Source: Serratia rhizosphaerae
Lineage (GTDB): Bacteria > Pseudomonadota > Gammaproteobacteria > Enterobacterales > Enterobacteriaceae
Assembly: GCF_009817885.1 (NCBI RefSeq)
Contig: NZ_CP041764.1
Span: 124,001-188,000 of the forward strand
Direction of reading: 5' to 3'
DNA: 64,000 nucleotides
The notes under the pieces are model-generated. The model had not been told where the DNA came from and made no database searches. It was given only the letters and a program-made list of their open reading frames with translations. Position numbers and translations under genes: made by a program. Shown here one piece after another: positions 1-8,199 of the stretch (its first letter is position 1; each line of letters starts with the position of its first letter).

Positions 1-261
1 CGGAAATATTTGCCGCGTCACCAGACCGCGTCGTTCGAACTGGCGCAACTGACGCGTCAGCTCCTTTTGTGCAATCGGCGCCACGGCGCGCTGCAGTTCA
101 CCAAAGCGCACCGGCGCATCCATCAGGATCAGGCGGTACAAAATCGGTATCGCCCACTTCCCGGACAACAAATTAACAAAATCCACCATCGGGCACGGCT
201 GCCCCACCGCCGGCAACGCCGTCAAATTTTTTTCCTGCTCGCTATGCGCAGAATCCGTCAT
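1..261 (-). CDS. HxlR-family winged-helix transcriptional regulator (3' end cut by window)
   Basis: The minus strand reads from an ATG at 261 to the window edge without a stop, giving 87 residues. The protein has the HxlR/MarR-like signature: a Cys near residue 23 (GQPCPMVDFV), then a helix with LLSGKWAIPILYRL, and the recognition region QKELTRQLRQFERRGLV. HxlR proteins are small dimeric DNA-binding regulators, often of the gene divergently transcribed next to them. Here that gene is the SDR oxidoreductase at 361. A GGGAGGT ribosome site lies just upstream (267-273). An upstream ATG at 266 is followed at once by a stop, so 261 is the start. The C-terminal part of the wHTH lies outside the window. 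Confidence 0.85.
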   Translation of the reverse strand, partial: MTDSAHSEQEKNLTALPAVGQPCPMVDFVNLLSGKWAIPILYRLILMDAPVRFGELQRAVAPIAQKELTRQLRQFERRGLVTRQIFP

Positions 262-280
262 TTCATACCTCCCGGCCCCT

Positions 281-303
281 TAGTATCCATTCGGTACCTA
301 CTA
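281..303. promoter_or_regulatory. Candidate HxlR operator between divergent genes
   Basis: TAGTA at 281-285 and TACTA at 299-303 form an inverted repeat with 13 bp between the arms, in the 99-bp gap between the regulator and the SDR gene. HxlR-type regulators commonly bind such short GTA/TAC dyads in the shared promoter. The assignment is inference from position and symmetry only. Confidence 0.35.
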
Positions 304-360
304 TGCAAAGGATAGTTTTGCCGTAAATAATGCCAGCAAGCTCAGCAGGAGGAAACCGTA

Positions 361-1107
361 ATGACACGATTAGCAGACAAATACGCGCTGATTACCGGCG
401 CAACCAGCGGCATCGGGCTGGAAACCGCCCGTCAGTTTATTGCCGAAGGCGCCAACGTGGCGATAACCGGCCGTTCGTCACGCGGCCTGGAGGAAGCGCA
501 ACGGCAGTTGGGCGAAGCGATCGCGTTGCAAAATGACGCCGGGGATATTGCCCAACAGCGCCAGCTGGCGCAGCAGTTGGCACAGCGCTGGCCGCGTCTG
601 GACGTGCTGTATATCAACGCCGGCGACGTCACCCACCAGCCGCTGGAGCGGTGGGATGAGCAGCGTTACGACCGCCTGATGCATACTAACCTCAAGGGGC
701 CGTTTTTCCTGATCCAGGCGCTGCTGCCGCTGCTGGCCAACCCGGCGTCGATTATTCTGTGCGGTTCGGTCAGCGCCCATATCGGTCTGCCGCAGAGCAA
801 CGTCTACGCCGCCAGCAAAGCCGCCCTGCTGTCGCTGGCGCGCACCCTGTCCGGCGAGCTGCATACCCGCGGCATCCGCGTGAACAGCCTCAGCCCTGGC
901 CCCACCGAGACGCCGGCCTTCGGCAAGCTGGGGCTGCAAGATAAAGATGAACAAATGCTGAAAGACGAGATCCGCGCGCTGGTGCCAATCGGCCGGATGG
1001 GCACCAGCTGGGAGTTAGCCAAAGGTGCGGTCTTCCTCGCCTCTGATGAGTCGGCGTTTATGGTAGGCACTGAACTACAGATGGACGGCGGCGTAGGCAA
1101 TTTATAG
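361..1107 (+). CDS. SDR-family NAD(P)-dependent oxidoreductase
   Basis: This is a 248-residue classical short-chain dehydrogenase, the usual length for the family. The Rossmann motif TGATSGIG is at residues 12-19. The NAG-type motif is at about 86-88 (NAGD). The catalytic Ser136, Tyr149 and Lys153 (YAASK) are all present, so the enzyme should be active. The substrate cannot be read from the sequence. AGGAGG sits about 8 nt upstream of the ATG. The divergent HxlR regulator suggests induction by an electrophile or aldehyde-like compound, as for other HxlR-SDR pairs; that is inference. Confidence 0.88.
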   Translation: MTRLADKYALITGATSGIGLETARQFIAEGANVAITGRSSRGLEEAQRQLGEAIALQNDAGDIAQQRQLAQQLAQRWPRLDVLYINAGDVTHQPLERWDEQRYDRLMHTNLKGPFFLIQALLPLLANPASIILCGSVSAHIGLPQSNVYAASKAALLSLARTLSGELHTRGIRVNSLSPGPTETPAFGKLGLQDKDEQMLKDEIRALVPIGRMGTSWELAKGAVFLASDESAFMVGTELQMDGGVGNL

Positions 1108-1170
1108 CCGCAGCGGCAGTCACCTCCGTCCGCCCTCTGAGTGTACAACGTCACCGTTGCGTCGTTAATT

Positions 1171-1193
1171 GTTATGTTATATTGTAACTTTTC
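1171..1193 (+). promoter_or_regulatory. Zur box upstream of zinT
   Basis: GTTATATTGTAAC (1176-1188) sits in an AT-rich dyad about 35 bp before the zinT start. It resembles the Zur operator core (GTTATA-n-TATAAC type). Zur represses zinT when zinc is plentiful in enterobacteria. The match is imperfect but the gene context is right. Confidence 0.6.
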
Positions 1194-1220
1194 ATTTTTT
1201 ATATCGCTGGGAGATATACG

Positions 1221-1871
1221 GTGACGATTCATTTTGGCAAGTTGGCGCTCGCGCTGGGAACGCTGCTTATCAGCAGCCAGGCACTGGCGCATGCCCATCA
1301 TTCACACGGTAAGCCGATGACGGACGTCGAGCTGAAGGCCGCCGCAGGCGTTTTTGACGATAAGCAGGTGCAGGACAGAACGCTAAGCGATTGGGATGGC
1401 GTCTGGCAGTCGGTGTACCCTTATCTGCTAAACGGCGATCTCGACCCGGTATTTAAAAAGAAAGCGGAAAAGGACAAGAGCAAAACCTTCGCCGAGGTGA
1501 AAGCCTATTATCGCCAAGGGTACGCCACAGATGTGGACACCATAGGCATTGAAAACGGCGTGATGGAATTTCACCGCGGCGATAAAGTCAGCAGCTGCAA
1601 ATACGATTATGCCGGCCATAAAATCCTGACCTATACGTCAGGCAAGAAAGGCGTGCGCTACCTGTTCGAATGCCAGGATGCCGGCAGCCAGGCGCCTAAA
1701 TACGTGCAGTTCAGCGACCATACTATCGGCCCGCGCAAATCGGCCCACTACCATATCTTTATGGGAAATACCTCTCAGGAGGCGCTGCTGAAGGAGATGG
1801 ATAACTGGCCGACCTATTACCCGTACCAACTGGAAGGGAAGCAGGTGGTGGACGAAATGCTGCATCACTGA
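1221..1871 (+). CDS. zinT: ZinT-type periplasmic zinc/cadmium-binding protein
   Basis: The 216-residue protein begins at a GTG (1221) preceded by GGGAGA. It has a Sec signal peptide ending in SSQALA-HA. A His-rich stretch (HAHHSHG) follows, then the lipocalin-like YodA/ZinT domain with DWDGVWQSVYPYLL and the C-terminal metal-ligand region (SDHTIGPRKSAHYHIF). ZinT binds zinc in the periplasm and hands it to ZnuA for import through ZnuABC. Length and motif order match the family. Regulation by Zur is suggested by the dyad just upstream. It stands alone, with ptsG converging from the other side. Confidence 0.92.
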   Translation: MTIHFGKLALALGTLLISSQALAHAHHSHGKPMTDVELKAAAGVFDDKQVQDRTLSDWDGVWQSVYPYLLNGDLDPVFKKKAEKDKSKTFAEVKAYYRQGYATDVDTIGIENGVMEFHRGDKVSSCKYDYAGHKILTYTSGKKGVRYLFECQDAGSQAPKYVQFSDHTIGPRKSAHYHIFMGNTSQEALLKEMDNWPTYYPYQLEGKQVVDEMLHH

Positions 1872-1999
1872 AGGCTAAGGCCGGTTCGGCCCGCCGCCGC
1901 ACCGGCCATTAATGCATGTGCTTAGCTTTCCCTTGTGCTTCTCCCTATTTCTCCATCTTATCTGCCGTGATTTAAAAGCTTTCAGAATATATAGCCCAT

Positions 2000-2024
2000 A
2001 AAAAAGGGAGGCTTTCGCCTCCCT
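2000..2024 (-). terminator. Rho-independent terminator of ptsG
   Basis: On the minus strand GGGAGGC-GAAA-GCCTCCC is followed by a run of T, about 20 bp after the ptsG stop codon. Confidence 0.85.
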
Positions 2025-2043
2025 CCGTTGATGCCTGTCTGAA

Positions 2044-3477
2044 TCAGTGATTACGGATATATTCATCCATATCGGTTTTCAGGTTATCGGACTTGGTGCC
2101 GAAGATGGCCTGAACGCCGGAACCGGCAACCACCACGCCGGCGGCGCCCAGTTTCTTCAGACCGGCCTGGTCAACCTTGGACACGTCGGCCACGCTGACG
2201 CGCAGACGGGTGATACAGGCATCCAGGTTGGTGATGTTGTCTTTGCCGCCGAATGCCTGCACCAGCGCAGCGGACATTTCCGTGCCGCCCTGTGCACTTT
2301 GGTCAGCAGAGCTGTCTTCACGACCCGGGGTTTTCAGATCCAGCTTGGCAATCAGCACGCGGAAGATGGTGTAGTACACCAGACCGTAAACGATGCCGAC
2401 GATCGGGAACAACCAGATTTTGCTGCTGTTGCCGCTCAGTACGATAAAGTCGATCAGACCGTGTGAGAAGCTGGTGCCGTCGCGCATGCCGAGCAGAATA
2501 CAGATCGGGAACGCCAGGCCGGCCAGAATCGCGTGAATCGCATACAGCACCGGCGCCACGAACATGAAGGAGAATTCGATCGGTTCGGTAATCCCGGTCA
2601 GGAACGAGGTCAGCGCTGCGGAGATCATGATGCCGCCCACTTTCGCGCGGTTTTCAGGCTTCGCCGAGTGCCAGATGGCGATAGCCGCCGCCGGCAGACC
2701 GTACATTTTGAACAGGAAGCCGCCGGACAGTTTACCAGCGGTCGGATCGCCCGCCATATAGCGTGGAATATCGCCGTGGAACACCTGGCCCGCCGCGTTG
2801 GTGAACTCGCCGATTTGCATCTGGAACGGCACGTTCCAGATATGGTGCAGACCAAACGGCACCAGAGAACGCTCAACAACCCCGTAAATGCCGAACGCCA
2901 CTACCGGGTTTTGATAGGCCGCCCACTGCGAGAAGGTCTGAATGGCGCTGCCGACTGGCGGCCAAATGAAGGAGAGCAGCACACCCAGCACGATCGCCGC
3001 CAGGCCGGAGATAATCGGCACAAAGCGTTTACCGGCAAAGAAGCCGAGGTATTCCGGCAACTGGATACGGAAGAAGCGGTTAAACATATAGGCCGCAATG
3101 GAGCCGGAGATAATCCCCCCGAGCACGCCGGTATCCGCCAGGTGCTTGGCGGCAATCTCTTCGGCCGGCAGATGCAGCACCAGCGGCGCCACCACCGCCA
3201 TGGTTTTCACCATGATGCCGTAAGCCACTACCGCCGCCAGCGCGGAAACGCCGTCGTTATTGGTGAAGCCCAGCGCAACGCCGATGGCGAAGATCAACGG
3301 CATATTGGCGAACACGGAACCGCCCGCCTCCGCCATCACATGCGAGACGACCGCGGGCAGCCAGCTAAAGTTGGCTGAACCGACGCCCAGCAGGATACCT
3401 GCAATAGGCAGTACGGATACCGGCAGCATCAGCGATTTACCTACTTTTTGCAGGTTTGCGAATGCATTTTTGAACAT
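2044..3477 (-). CDS. ptsG: PTS glucose-specific EIICB component
   Basis: This 477-residue protein is the same length as E. coli PtsG. The membrane EIIC domain covers about residues 1-385 and carries the GITEPIEFSF motif of glucose-family permeases. A linker (about 386-400) leads to the cytosolic EIIB domain, whose phosphorylated cysteine lies in DACITRLRVSV (about Cys421). It takes up glucose and phosphorylates it using phosphate from EIIA-Glc (Crr). The gene is monocistronic, with its own terminator. Its leader has recognisable CRP, Mlc and SgrS-pairing sequences, so catabolite, glucose and sugar-phosphate-stress control appear conserved. Confidence 0.97.
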   Translation of the reverse strand: MFKNAFANLQKVGKSLMLPVSVLPIAGILLGVGSANFSWLPAVVSHVMAEAGGSVFANMPLIFAIGVALGFTNNDGVSALAAVVAYGIMVKTMAVVAPLVLHLPAEEIAAKHLADTGVLGGIISGSIAAYMFNRFFRIQLPEYLGFFAGKRFVPIISGLAAIVLGVLLSFIWPPVGSAIQTFSQWAAYQNPVVAFGIYGVVERSLVPFGLHHIWNVPFQMQIGEFTNAAGQVFHGDIPRYMAGDPTAGKLSGGFLFKMYGLPAAAIAIWHSAKPENRAKVGGIMISAALTSFLTGITEPIEFSFMFVAPVLYAIHAILAGLAFPICILLGMRDGTSFSHGLIDFIVLSGNSSKIWLFPIVGIVYGLVYYTIFRVLIAKLDLKTPGREDSSADQSAQGGTEMSAALVQAFGGKDNITNLDACITRLRVSVADVSKVDQAGLKKLGAAGVVVAGSGVQAIFGTKSDNLKTDMDEYIRNH

Positions 3478-3479
3478 AG

Positions 3480-3497
3480 TTGAGTGTGCTCCTGAGT
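3480..3497 (-). promoter_or_regulatory. SgrS small-RNA pairing site covering the ptsG ribosome site
   Basis: On the minus strand ACTCAGGAGCACACTCAA ends 2 nt before the ptsG ATG. It nearly repeats the E. coli ptsG segment to which SgrS pairs (established for E. coli), including the Shine-Dalgarno AGGAG. Such conservation suggests that SgrS silences ptsG here during glucose-phosphate stress. The sgrS gene itself is not in the window. Confidence 0.7.
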
Positions 3498-3588
3498 AAT
3501 AGGCTTAGCGACTTCTTGTTGCGCGATTTTCGCGCTGCAGAGGAGGAAGGAAACCCTCTACAATTCAGGGTGTCTGAGCACCCCTTGA

Positions 3589-3609
3589 ATTTTTACGCAG
3601 AGTAAAATA
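3589..3609 (-). promoter_or_regulatory. Mlc operator of ptsG
   Basis: The minus-strand segment reads TATTTTACTCTGCG followed by TAAAAAT, closely resembling the Mlc site at the E. coli ptsG promoter as I recall it. Mlc represses ptsG unless it is titrated by dephosphorylated EIIB-Glc. Confidence 0.6.
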
Positions 3610-3625
3610 AATACCTCGGACATTG

Positions 3626-3641
3626 TTTGATGGCAGTCACG
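3626..3641 (-). promoter_or_regulatory. CRP site upstream of ptsG
   Basis: The minus-strand reading CGTGACTGCCATCAAA fits the CRP half-site pattern TGTGA-N6-TCACA in 7 of 10 conserved positions. It lies 16 bp from the Mlc-like site, the same arrangement as in E. coli ptsG. A longer leader hairpin (about 3569-3584) follows in the untranslated region. The rest of 3642-3817 shows no gene. Confidence 0.55.
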
Positions 3642-3718
3642 TTTCAATCAATAACCCCTGTACTATTTCTGAAATTGGCGGTTTTTTGTAAAAAAAGGTG
3701 AATACACATCCGTTACCG

Positions 3719-3752
3719 GGCCGAACGGGGGAAGAACCTTACCCGTTCAGCC
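3719..3752 (-). terminator. Hairpin after ycfH, possible terminator
   Basis: GGCCGAACGGG (3719-3729) pairs with CCCGTTCAGCC (3742-3752) in 10 of 11 positions. A T-run on the minus strand lies about 20 bp further on, which is too distant for a textbook terminator. Confidence 0.35.
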
Positions 3753-3817
3753 GATTAATTACGAGAGTTAAAATAATTTCCGCGCATCGCGGCGGCAACC
3801 TAAGCCTAGGTCATGAA

Positions 3818-4594
3818 TCAGAGTTTGATGTGAAATAAGCGAGAAAAATTAGCAGTGGTGGCGGCGGCCAGCTCTTCCAGGCTTACGCCTTTCAGAACCG
3901 CCATATATTCAGCCACGTCGCGTACGTAGGCCGGTTGGTTTTCTTTGCCGCGATGCGGTACCGGAGCCAGATAAGGCGAGTCGGTTTCCACCAGCATGCG
4001 GTCCAGCGGCACATAGCGCGCCACATCGCGCAGCTGCTCGGCATTACGGAAGGTGACAATGCCGGAGAAGGAGATATAGAAGCCCAGATCCAGCAACACT
4101 TCGGCGGTCGCCCGGTCTTCCGTAAAGCAGTGCAGCACGCCGCCACACTCCTGCACCTGCTCTTCACGCAGAATCGCCAGCGTGTCTTCCCGCGCATCGC
4201 GGGTATGCACAATCACCGGCTTGTTCAGATCGCGGCCAATGCGGATATGCTGACGAAACGACTCCTGCTGCAGCGCCCAGTTATCCTTCTGGTAGAAATA
4301 GTCCAGCCCGGTCTCCCCCAGCGCCACCACCTGCTCCGCCGCCGCCAGCTGGCGCAGCTCGGCGTAGTCATAGCCCCCTTCCAGGTTTAACGGGTGCACG
4401 CCGCAGGAGAACGCCACGTCAGGGCGCTCGCCAATCAGTGCCGTCATCGAGCGGTAACCCGGCAAGGTGGTGGCGACCGCCAACACATAGCCCACGTCGC
4501 GCGCTTTGGCCTTCGCCAGCGCGTCGTCCACGTTTTGGTGCAGCGCCTGATAGTCCAGGCTGTCGAGGTGGCAGTGAGAATCGACTAACAACAT
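3818..4594 (-). CDS. ycfH: TatD-family metal-dependent hydrolase YcfH
   Basis: This 258-residue protein starts MLLVDSHCHLDSL, the metal-binding HxH motif of the TatD amidohydrolase family. Further metal ligands are visible as GETGLDYFY (Glu/Asp), VHTRDA, LHCFTE and ETDSPYLAP. The family folds as a TIM barrel with two divalent metals; members act as 3'-5' exonucleases or D-aminoacyl-tRNA deacylases, and the true substrate of YcfH is not settled. It is the last gene of the mltG-tmk-holB-ycfH block, 14 bp after holB. Confidence 0.93.
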   Translation of the reverse strand: MLLVDSHCHLDSLDYQALHQNVDDALAKAKARDVGYVLAVATTLPGYRSMTALIGERPDVAFSCGVHPLNLEGGYDYAELRQLAAAEQVVALGETGLDYFYQKDNWALQQESFRQHIRIGRDLNKPVIVHTRDAREDTLAILREEQVQECGGVLHCFTEDRATAEVLLDLGFYISFSGIVTFRNAEQLRDVARYVPLDRMLVETDSPYLAPVPHRGKENQPAYVRDVAEYMAVLKGVSLEELAAATTANFSRLFHIKL

Positions 4595-4607
4595 AATTTT
4601 TAACTCT

Positions 4608-5618
4608 TTACAGCGAATGAGGATGAGTATAGCCGCTGGCTGTGAACATCTGTTCCCAGCCCAGCAGGCGTTCGGTCAGCAGCAGTTCACGGTTAACGCC
4701 CACCACGCTGAGTAATTGATGCCGGCAGTGCAGCCACTGCTGCACGCTATGCTGCAGCGAGCTGCTGCTTAACCGCGCCGCCAACAGCTGCACCAGCTGC
4801 TGTTGATCCTGATTGAGCACAAACGCCGCAGCGCCCTGCTGCCACTTCATAGCGTCCATCAACAGCGCACATAACCAGTGCAGCCGCTCGGCGGCTTCAT
4901 CGTGGTTCAGCTGCGGCAACAGCTGCAGCATATCCTGCGACTGCAGCGCATTGCCAAGCGCCGTACACAGCGCGCTGCGCTGCTGCCAGCGTTCCGGCTG
5001 CAGCAGGCGTTCGGCGGCCAGCGGCGCGCCGTCATGCAGGCGCAGCGCCGTCAGACGGTCGGCCTGAGTGCCGGCAATGCCCTGCCGCTCCAGCCATTGC
5101 AGGCTCAGCGCTTCATCAGGGCTGGACAGGTGCCAGTACAGACAGCGGCTGCGCAGCGTTGCCAGCAGGTTGGACGGCTCGCGGCAGCTCAACAGAAAAT
5201 AGGTGTGCGCCGGCGGCTCTTCCAGCGTTTTGAGCAACGCATTGGCCGCCGCCTCAGTCAGCTGTTCCGCCTGCGGCAACCACACAACTTTGGCGCCGCC
5301 CTGCTGCGCATGGGCATACAGGGTTTCACTCAGTTGACGCACCGGTTCGATACCCAGGCTGCTTTTCCCTTTTTCCGCCGCCAACACGTGATAATCCGGA
5401 TGGCTGCCCGCCATCATCAGGCGGCAGCTGTGACACTCTCCGCAGCTTTTTTCTCCGTTGCGGCGCTGGCAAATCAGCCAGCGGCTAATACCGTAAACCA
5501 GCGCGTCGTCGCCGTTGCCGGCCGCCGCGTGCAGCAGCAGCGCATGGTGGCCGCGCCCGCCGGCATATTGCCCGACGAGTTGCCGATAGGGCGTATTCAG
5601 CCACGGATACCAATTCAT
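4608..5618 (-). CDS. holB: DNA polymerase III subunit delta'
   Basis: The 336-residue product is delta', a stator subunit of the clamp loader that opens the beta clamp. I chose the ATG at 5618 (MNWYPWLNTPYRQL), which overlaps the tmk stop as TGATG. A longer frame upstream would lie inside tmk. The zinc module is seen as CQRRN...CGECHSC near residues 50-65. An altered Walker A (no GKT) matches the ATP-inactive delta' subunit, and the TLEEPPAHTYFLL sensor region is intact. Translational coupling to tmk is likely. Confidence 0.95.
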   Translation of the reverse strand: MNWYPWLNTPYRQLVGQYAGGRGHHALLLHAAAGNGDDALVYGISRWLICQRRNGEKSCGECHSCRLMMAGSHPDYHVLAAEKGKSSLGIEPVRQLSETLYAHAQQGGAKVVWLPQAEQLTEAAANALLKTLEEPPAHTYFLLSCREPSNLLATLRSRCLYWHLSSPDEALSLQWLERQGIAGTQADRLTALRLHDGAPLAAERLLQPERWQQRSALCTALGNALQSQDMLQLLPQLNHDEAAERLHWLCALLMDAMKWQQGAAAFVLNQDQQQLVQLLAARLSSSSLQHSVQQWLHCRHQLLSVVGVNRELLLTERLLGWEQMFTASGYTHPHSL

Positions 5619-6256
5619 CAGGCCGTTTCCTGTTGCTGCAGCCACACGCTGACGCATTGACGAATGTCGGCGGTGACCTGTTCCAGCGTCTGCGCCGCAT
5701 TCACGGTGACGATCGAATCATCCGCCGCGGCCAGCTGCAGATAGCGCTCGCGCGTGCGTTCAAAGAACGGCAGCGCCTCCTGTTCAATGCGGTCCAGCGC
5801 GCCGCGCGCCTGCGCGCGCTGCAGCCCGACCAGCGGCGGCAGGTCGAGATACAGGGTTAAATCGGGACGAAAATCACCCAGCACGGTATCCCGCAGCGAC
5901 GCCATCAGTTGCGGATCGACGCCGCGGCCGCCGCCCTGATAGGCCTGTGACGACAGGTCGTGGCGATCGCCCACCACCCAGGCGCCGCGCGCCAGAGCCG
6001 GTTTAATCACCGTTTCTACCAGCTGCACCCGTGCCGCATATAACATCAGCACTTCCGCCTTGATGGTGGGCAGTTCGCCTTCATAGCCACGCTTAAACAG
6101 GTCGCGCAGTTTTTCCGCCAGCGGCGTACCGCCCGGCTCACGGGTAAAGACCATGTCGTCGATACCGTGCTCGCGCAAGACGCTGACCACCGTATCGCGC
6201 GCGGTGGTTTTCCCTGCGCCTTCCAGCCCCTCAATGACCACGAATTTACTTTTCAT
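5618..6256 (-). CDS. tmk: Thymidylate kinase
   Basis: This 212-residue protein converts dTMP to dTDP. The P-loop is GLEGAGKTT at about residues 9-17. The DRH-type motif (VGDRHDLSSQAYQGGGRG) binds the nucleotide, and FTREPGGTPLAE is the family REPGGT signature. A lid region follows (about residues 140-160). It overlaps mltG by 11 bp upstream and holB by one base downstream, so the three genes appear co-translated. Confidence 0.97.
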   Translation of the reverse strand: MKSKFVVIEGLEGAGKTTARDTVVSVLREHGIDDMVFTREPGGTPLAEKLRDLFKRGYEGELPTIKAEVLMLYAARVQLVETVIKPALARGAWVVGDRHDLSSQAYQGGGRGVDPQLMASLRDTVLGDFRPDLTLYLDLPPLVGLQRAQARGALDRIEQEALPFFERTRERYLQLAAADDSIVTVNAAQTLEQVTADIRQCVSVWLQQQETA

Positions 6257-7265
6257 TCTTTTCCTTCACTAGCTGGCGATAAATCCGCACCGCCTTATTA
6301 TGGCTGGCCAGATTGGTGGTAAAGGTGTGCCCACCCTTGCCGTCAGCAACAAAATAGAGATACGGCGTTTTTTCCGGCTGCGCCGCCGCCGTCAGCGATG
6401 CCTGGCTCGGCATGGCGATCGGCGTCGGCGGCAGTCCGCTGATCGTATAGGTGTTATAGGCCGTCGGCGTATCCAGATCCTTACGGGTAATGGTGCCAGT
6501 ATAGCGCGCGCCCATGCCGTAGATCACCGTCGGATCGGTCTGCAGCCGCATGCCGATGCGCAGGCGGTTGACAAATACCGACGCCACTTTGCCGCGCTCC
6601 GCCGCCACGGCGGTCTCTTTCTCGATGATGGAGGCCATGGTCAGCAGCTGCTCCGGCGTTTTATACGGCAGCGCCTTGTCACGTTTCTGCCAGGCGTCGC
6701 CCAGCGCTTTTTCCATCCGCGCATGGGCTCGCTTCAGCAGAGCGATATCGCTCATGCCGGCGGTATAGGAATAGGTATCCGGGTACAGGCGCCCTTCCGG
6801 GTGCGTACCTTCCGGCATGCCCAGCGCAGCGGCGATTTCCGCCTCGCTTTTACCGGCCAGCGTATGCTTCAGGTATTTTGCCTGCTGCAGAATGCTCATC
6901 CAGTCGCTCAGACGCGATCCTTCGATAAAACGCGCGTTGAACTGTGCTTCTTTACCGCTGGCCAGCAACTCCAGCATCTGGCGTACCGTCATCCCCGGGG
7001 TGAAACGATAGGTACCGGCTTTAAACTCCGCCAGTTTCGGCTCAATCTTCAGCAACCACGGGAACCATTTGCCGCTGCGGATCAGTTTGTCGCGCACCAG
7101 CAGCCCTTCCAGCGCCACCCGCCCGGTGCCCGCCGGCAGTTTAAAGATAGTCTCCTGCTTAATCGCCAGCGGCGTATCGGCAAAGCGTTCAACCTTCTGA
7201 TAGCCCCAGAACAGCAGGGCCAAAATCACAACGACGAGCAGTGCAACAAACTTTACTTTCTTCAT
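6246..7265 (-). CDS. mltG: Endolytic murein transglycosylase MltG
   Basis: The 339-residue protein has one N-terminal membrane helix (residues 5-22, VALLVVVILALLFWGYQ). A periplasmic LysM-like region follows, then the YceG domain with the catalytic glutamate in SIIEKETAV and the family patterns NRLRIGMRLQTDPTV and YNTYTISGLPPTPI. MltG cuts nascent glycan strands inside the chain and so sets their length. It lies 12 bp after pabC and overlaps tmk. Confidence 0.95.
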   Translation of the reverse strand: MKKVKFVALLVVVILALLFWGYQKVERFADTPLAIKQETIFKLPAGTGRVALEGLLVRDKLIRSGKWFPWLLKIEPKLAEFKAGTYRFTPGMTVRQMLELLASGKEAQFNARFIEGSRLSDWMSILQQAKYLKHTLAGKSEAEIAAALGMPEGTHPEGRLYPDTYSYTAGMSDIALLKRAHARMEKALGDAWQKRDKALPYKTPEQLLTMASIIEKETAVAAERGKVASVFVNRLRIGMRLQTDPTVIYGMGARYTGTITRKDLDTPTAYNTYTISGLPPTPIAMPSQASLTAAAQPEKTPYLYFVADGKGGHTFTTNLASHNKAVRIYRQLVKEKNEK

Positions 7266-7277
7266 TAATCGGCCTGG

Positions 7278-8075
7278 TTAAATTTGGTGTCGTAAAAACT
7301 CATAAAGCTGGCGCGAATCATAGCGCCACAAATGGGCGGTATTGACCGGCAATAACGGCATCAGCGCGTTACTGATCAACACCTCTTCTGCCGCCGCCAG
7401 CGTTTCCGGCGGCTCGGCGACGTAATGCAGCGTATATTCGCTGTCCGTCAGTAACTCAATCACCCGGCGACGCATTAAACCCGCCACGCCCGACTGACTC
7501 AAATCGGGGGTATATACTGCTTTCCCCTTACGCCAGAATAAATTAGCCGCACAGCATTCCACCAGCAGCCCTGCGGTGTCAAGCACCAGCGCCTCGTCGG
7601 CGTCAGTCTGCTCAAGATGCGCACGGATCAACACCTGTTCCAGCCGGTTAAGATGTTTAATGCCCGCCAGCAGCGGGTTACGCGCCAGCGGCACCGGGCT
7701 TAACGCCAGACTGACGCCCTGCTCGCGCCACTGCAGATAGTGCTGCGGATACGCACCGCATGACACGATACGGGTTGGCTGCTCACAGCCGGCGGGACTA
7801 TAGCCGCGCCCGCCGACGCCTCGCGTCACGATAGTTTTGACCACGCCAAGCGGGATTGATTCTGCCGCCTGACGCATTTCCTGCTCCAGCGCCGCCCAGT
7901 CCAGCGGCGGCAGCAGCAGGCGCTGTGCCGCCTGCTGCAGGCGTTCAAGATGCCAGGGCAACAGCGCTACCCGGCCATCAACCACGCGTGCGGTGGTAAA
8001 ACAGCCGTCGCCGAACTGTATACCGCGGTCGCCAGCCGCCAGCGCGTCACTCTGCGCTCCATTAATCCAGTACAT
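7278..8075 (-). CDS. pabC: Aminodeoxychorismate lyase
   Basis: This PLP enzyme releases 4-aminobenzoate and pyruvate from aminodeoxychorismate for folate synthesis. It is 265 residues from the ATG at 8075 (MYWINGAQSD); an ATG two codons earlier (8081) is also possible, and a GGGGA ribosome site fits either. The fold-type IV pattern is clear: DRGIQFGDGCFTTARV, the PLP-binding lysine in AGIKHLNRLEQ, and the EVLISNALMPLLPV phosphate-binding stretch. It is separated from fabF by a terminator but runs directly into mltG. Confidence 0.93.
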   Translation of the reverse strand: MYWINGAQSDALAAGDRGIQFGDGCFTTARVVDGRVALLPWHLERLQQAAQRLLLPPLDWAALEQEMRQAAESIPLGVVKTIVTRGVGGRGYSPAGCEQPTRIVSCGAYPQHYLQWREQGVSLALSPVPLARNPLLAGIKHLNRLEQVLIRAHLEQTDADEALVLDTAGLLVECCAANLFWRKGKAVYTPDLSQSGVAGLMRRRVIELLTDSEYTLHYVAEPPETLAAAEEVLISNALMPLLPVNTAHLWRYDSRQLYEFLRHQI

Positions 8076-8152
8076 AAGCATGTTCCCCAGCTTCCCGTAT
8101 CTCGGCGTACAGGATAACAGGCGCAGCGGACCAGATCCCGGACGACGGACGT

Positions 8153-8180
8153 AAAAAAGCCCGGTAAAAACCGGGCTTTT
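8153..8180 (-). terminator. Terminator between fabF and pabC
   Basis: GCCCGG and CCGGGC flank a TAAAAA loop, with A/T runs on both sides. On the minus strand it ends in TTTTTT just after the fabF stop, isolating the fatty acid cluster from pabC. Confidence 0.85.
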
Positions 8181-8199
8181 AATCTAGAGTGCAACCACG

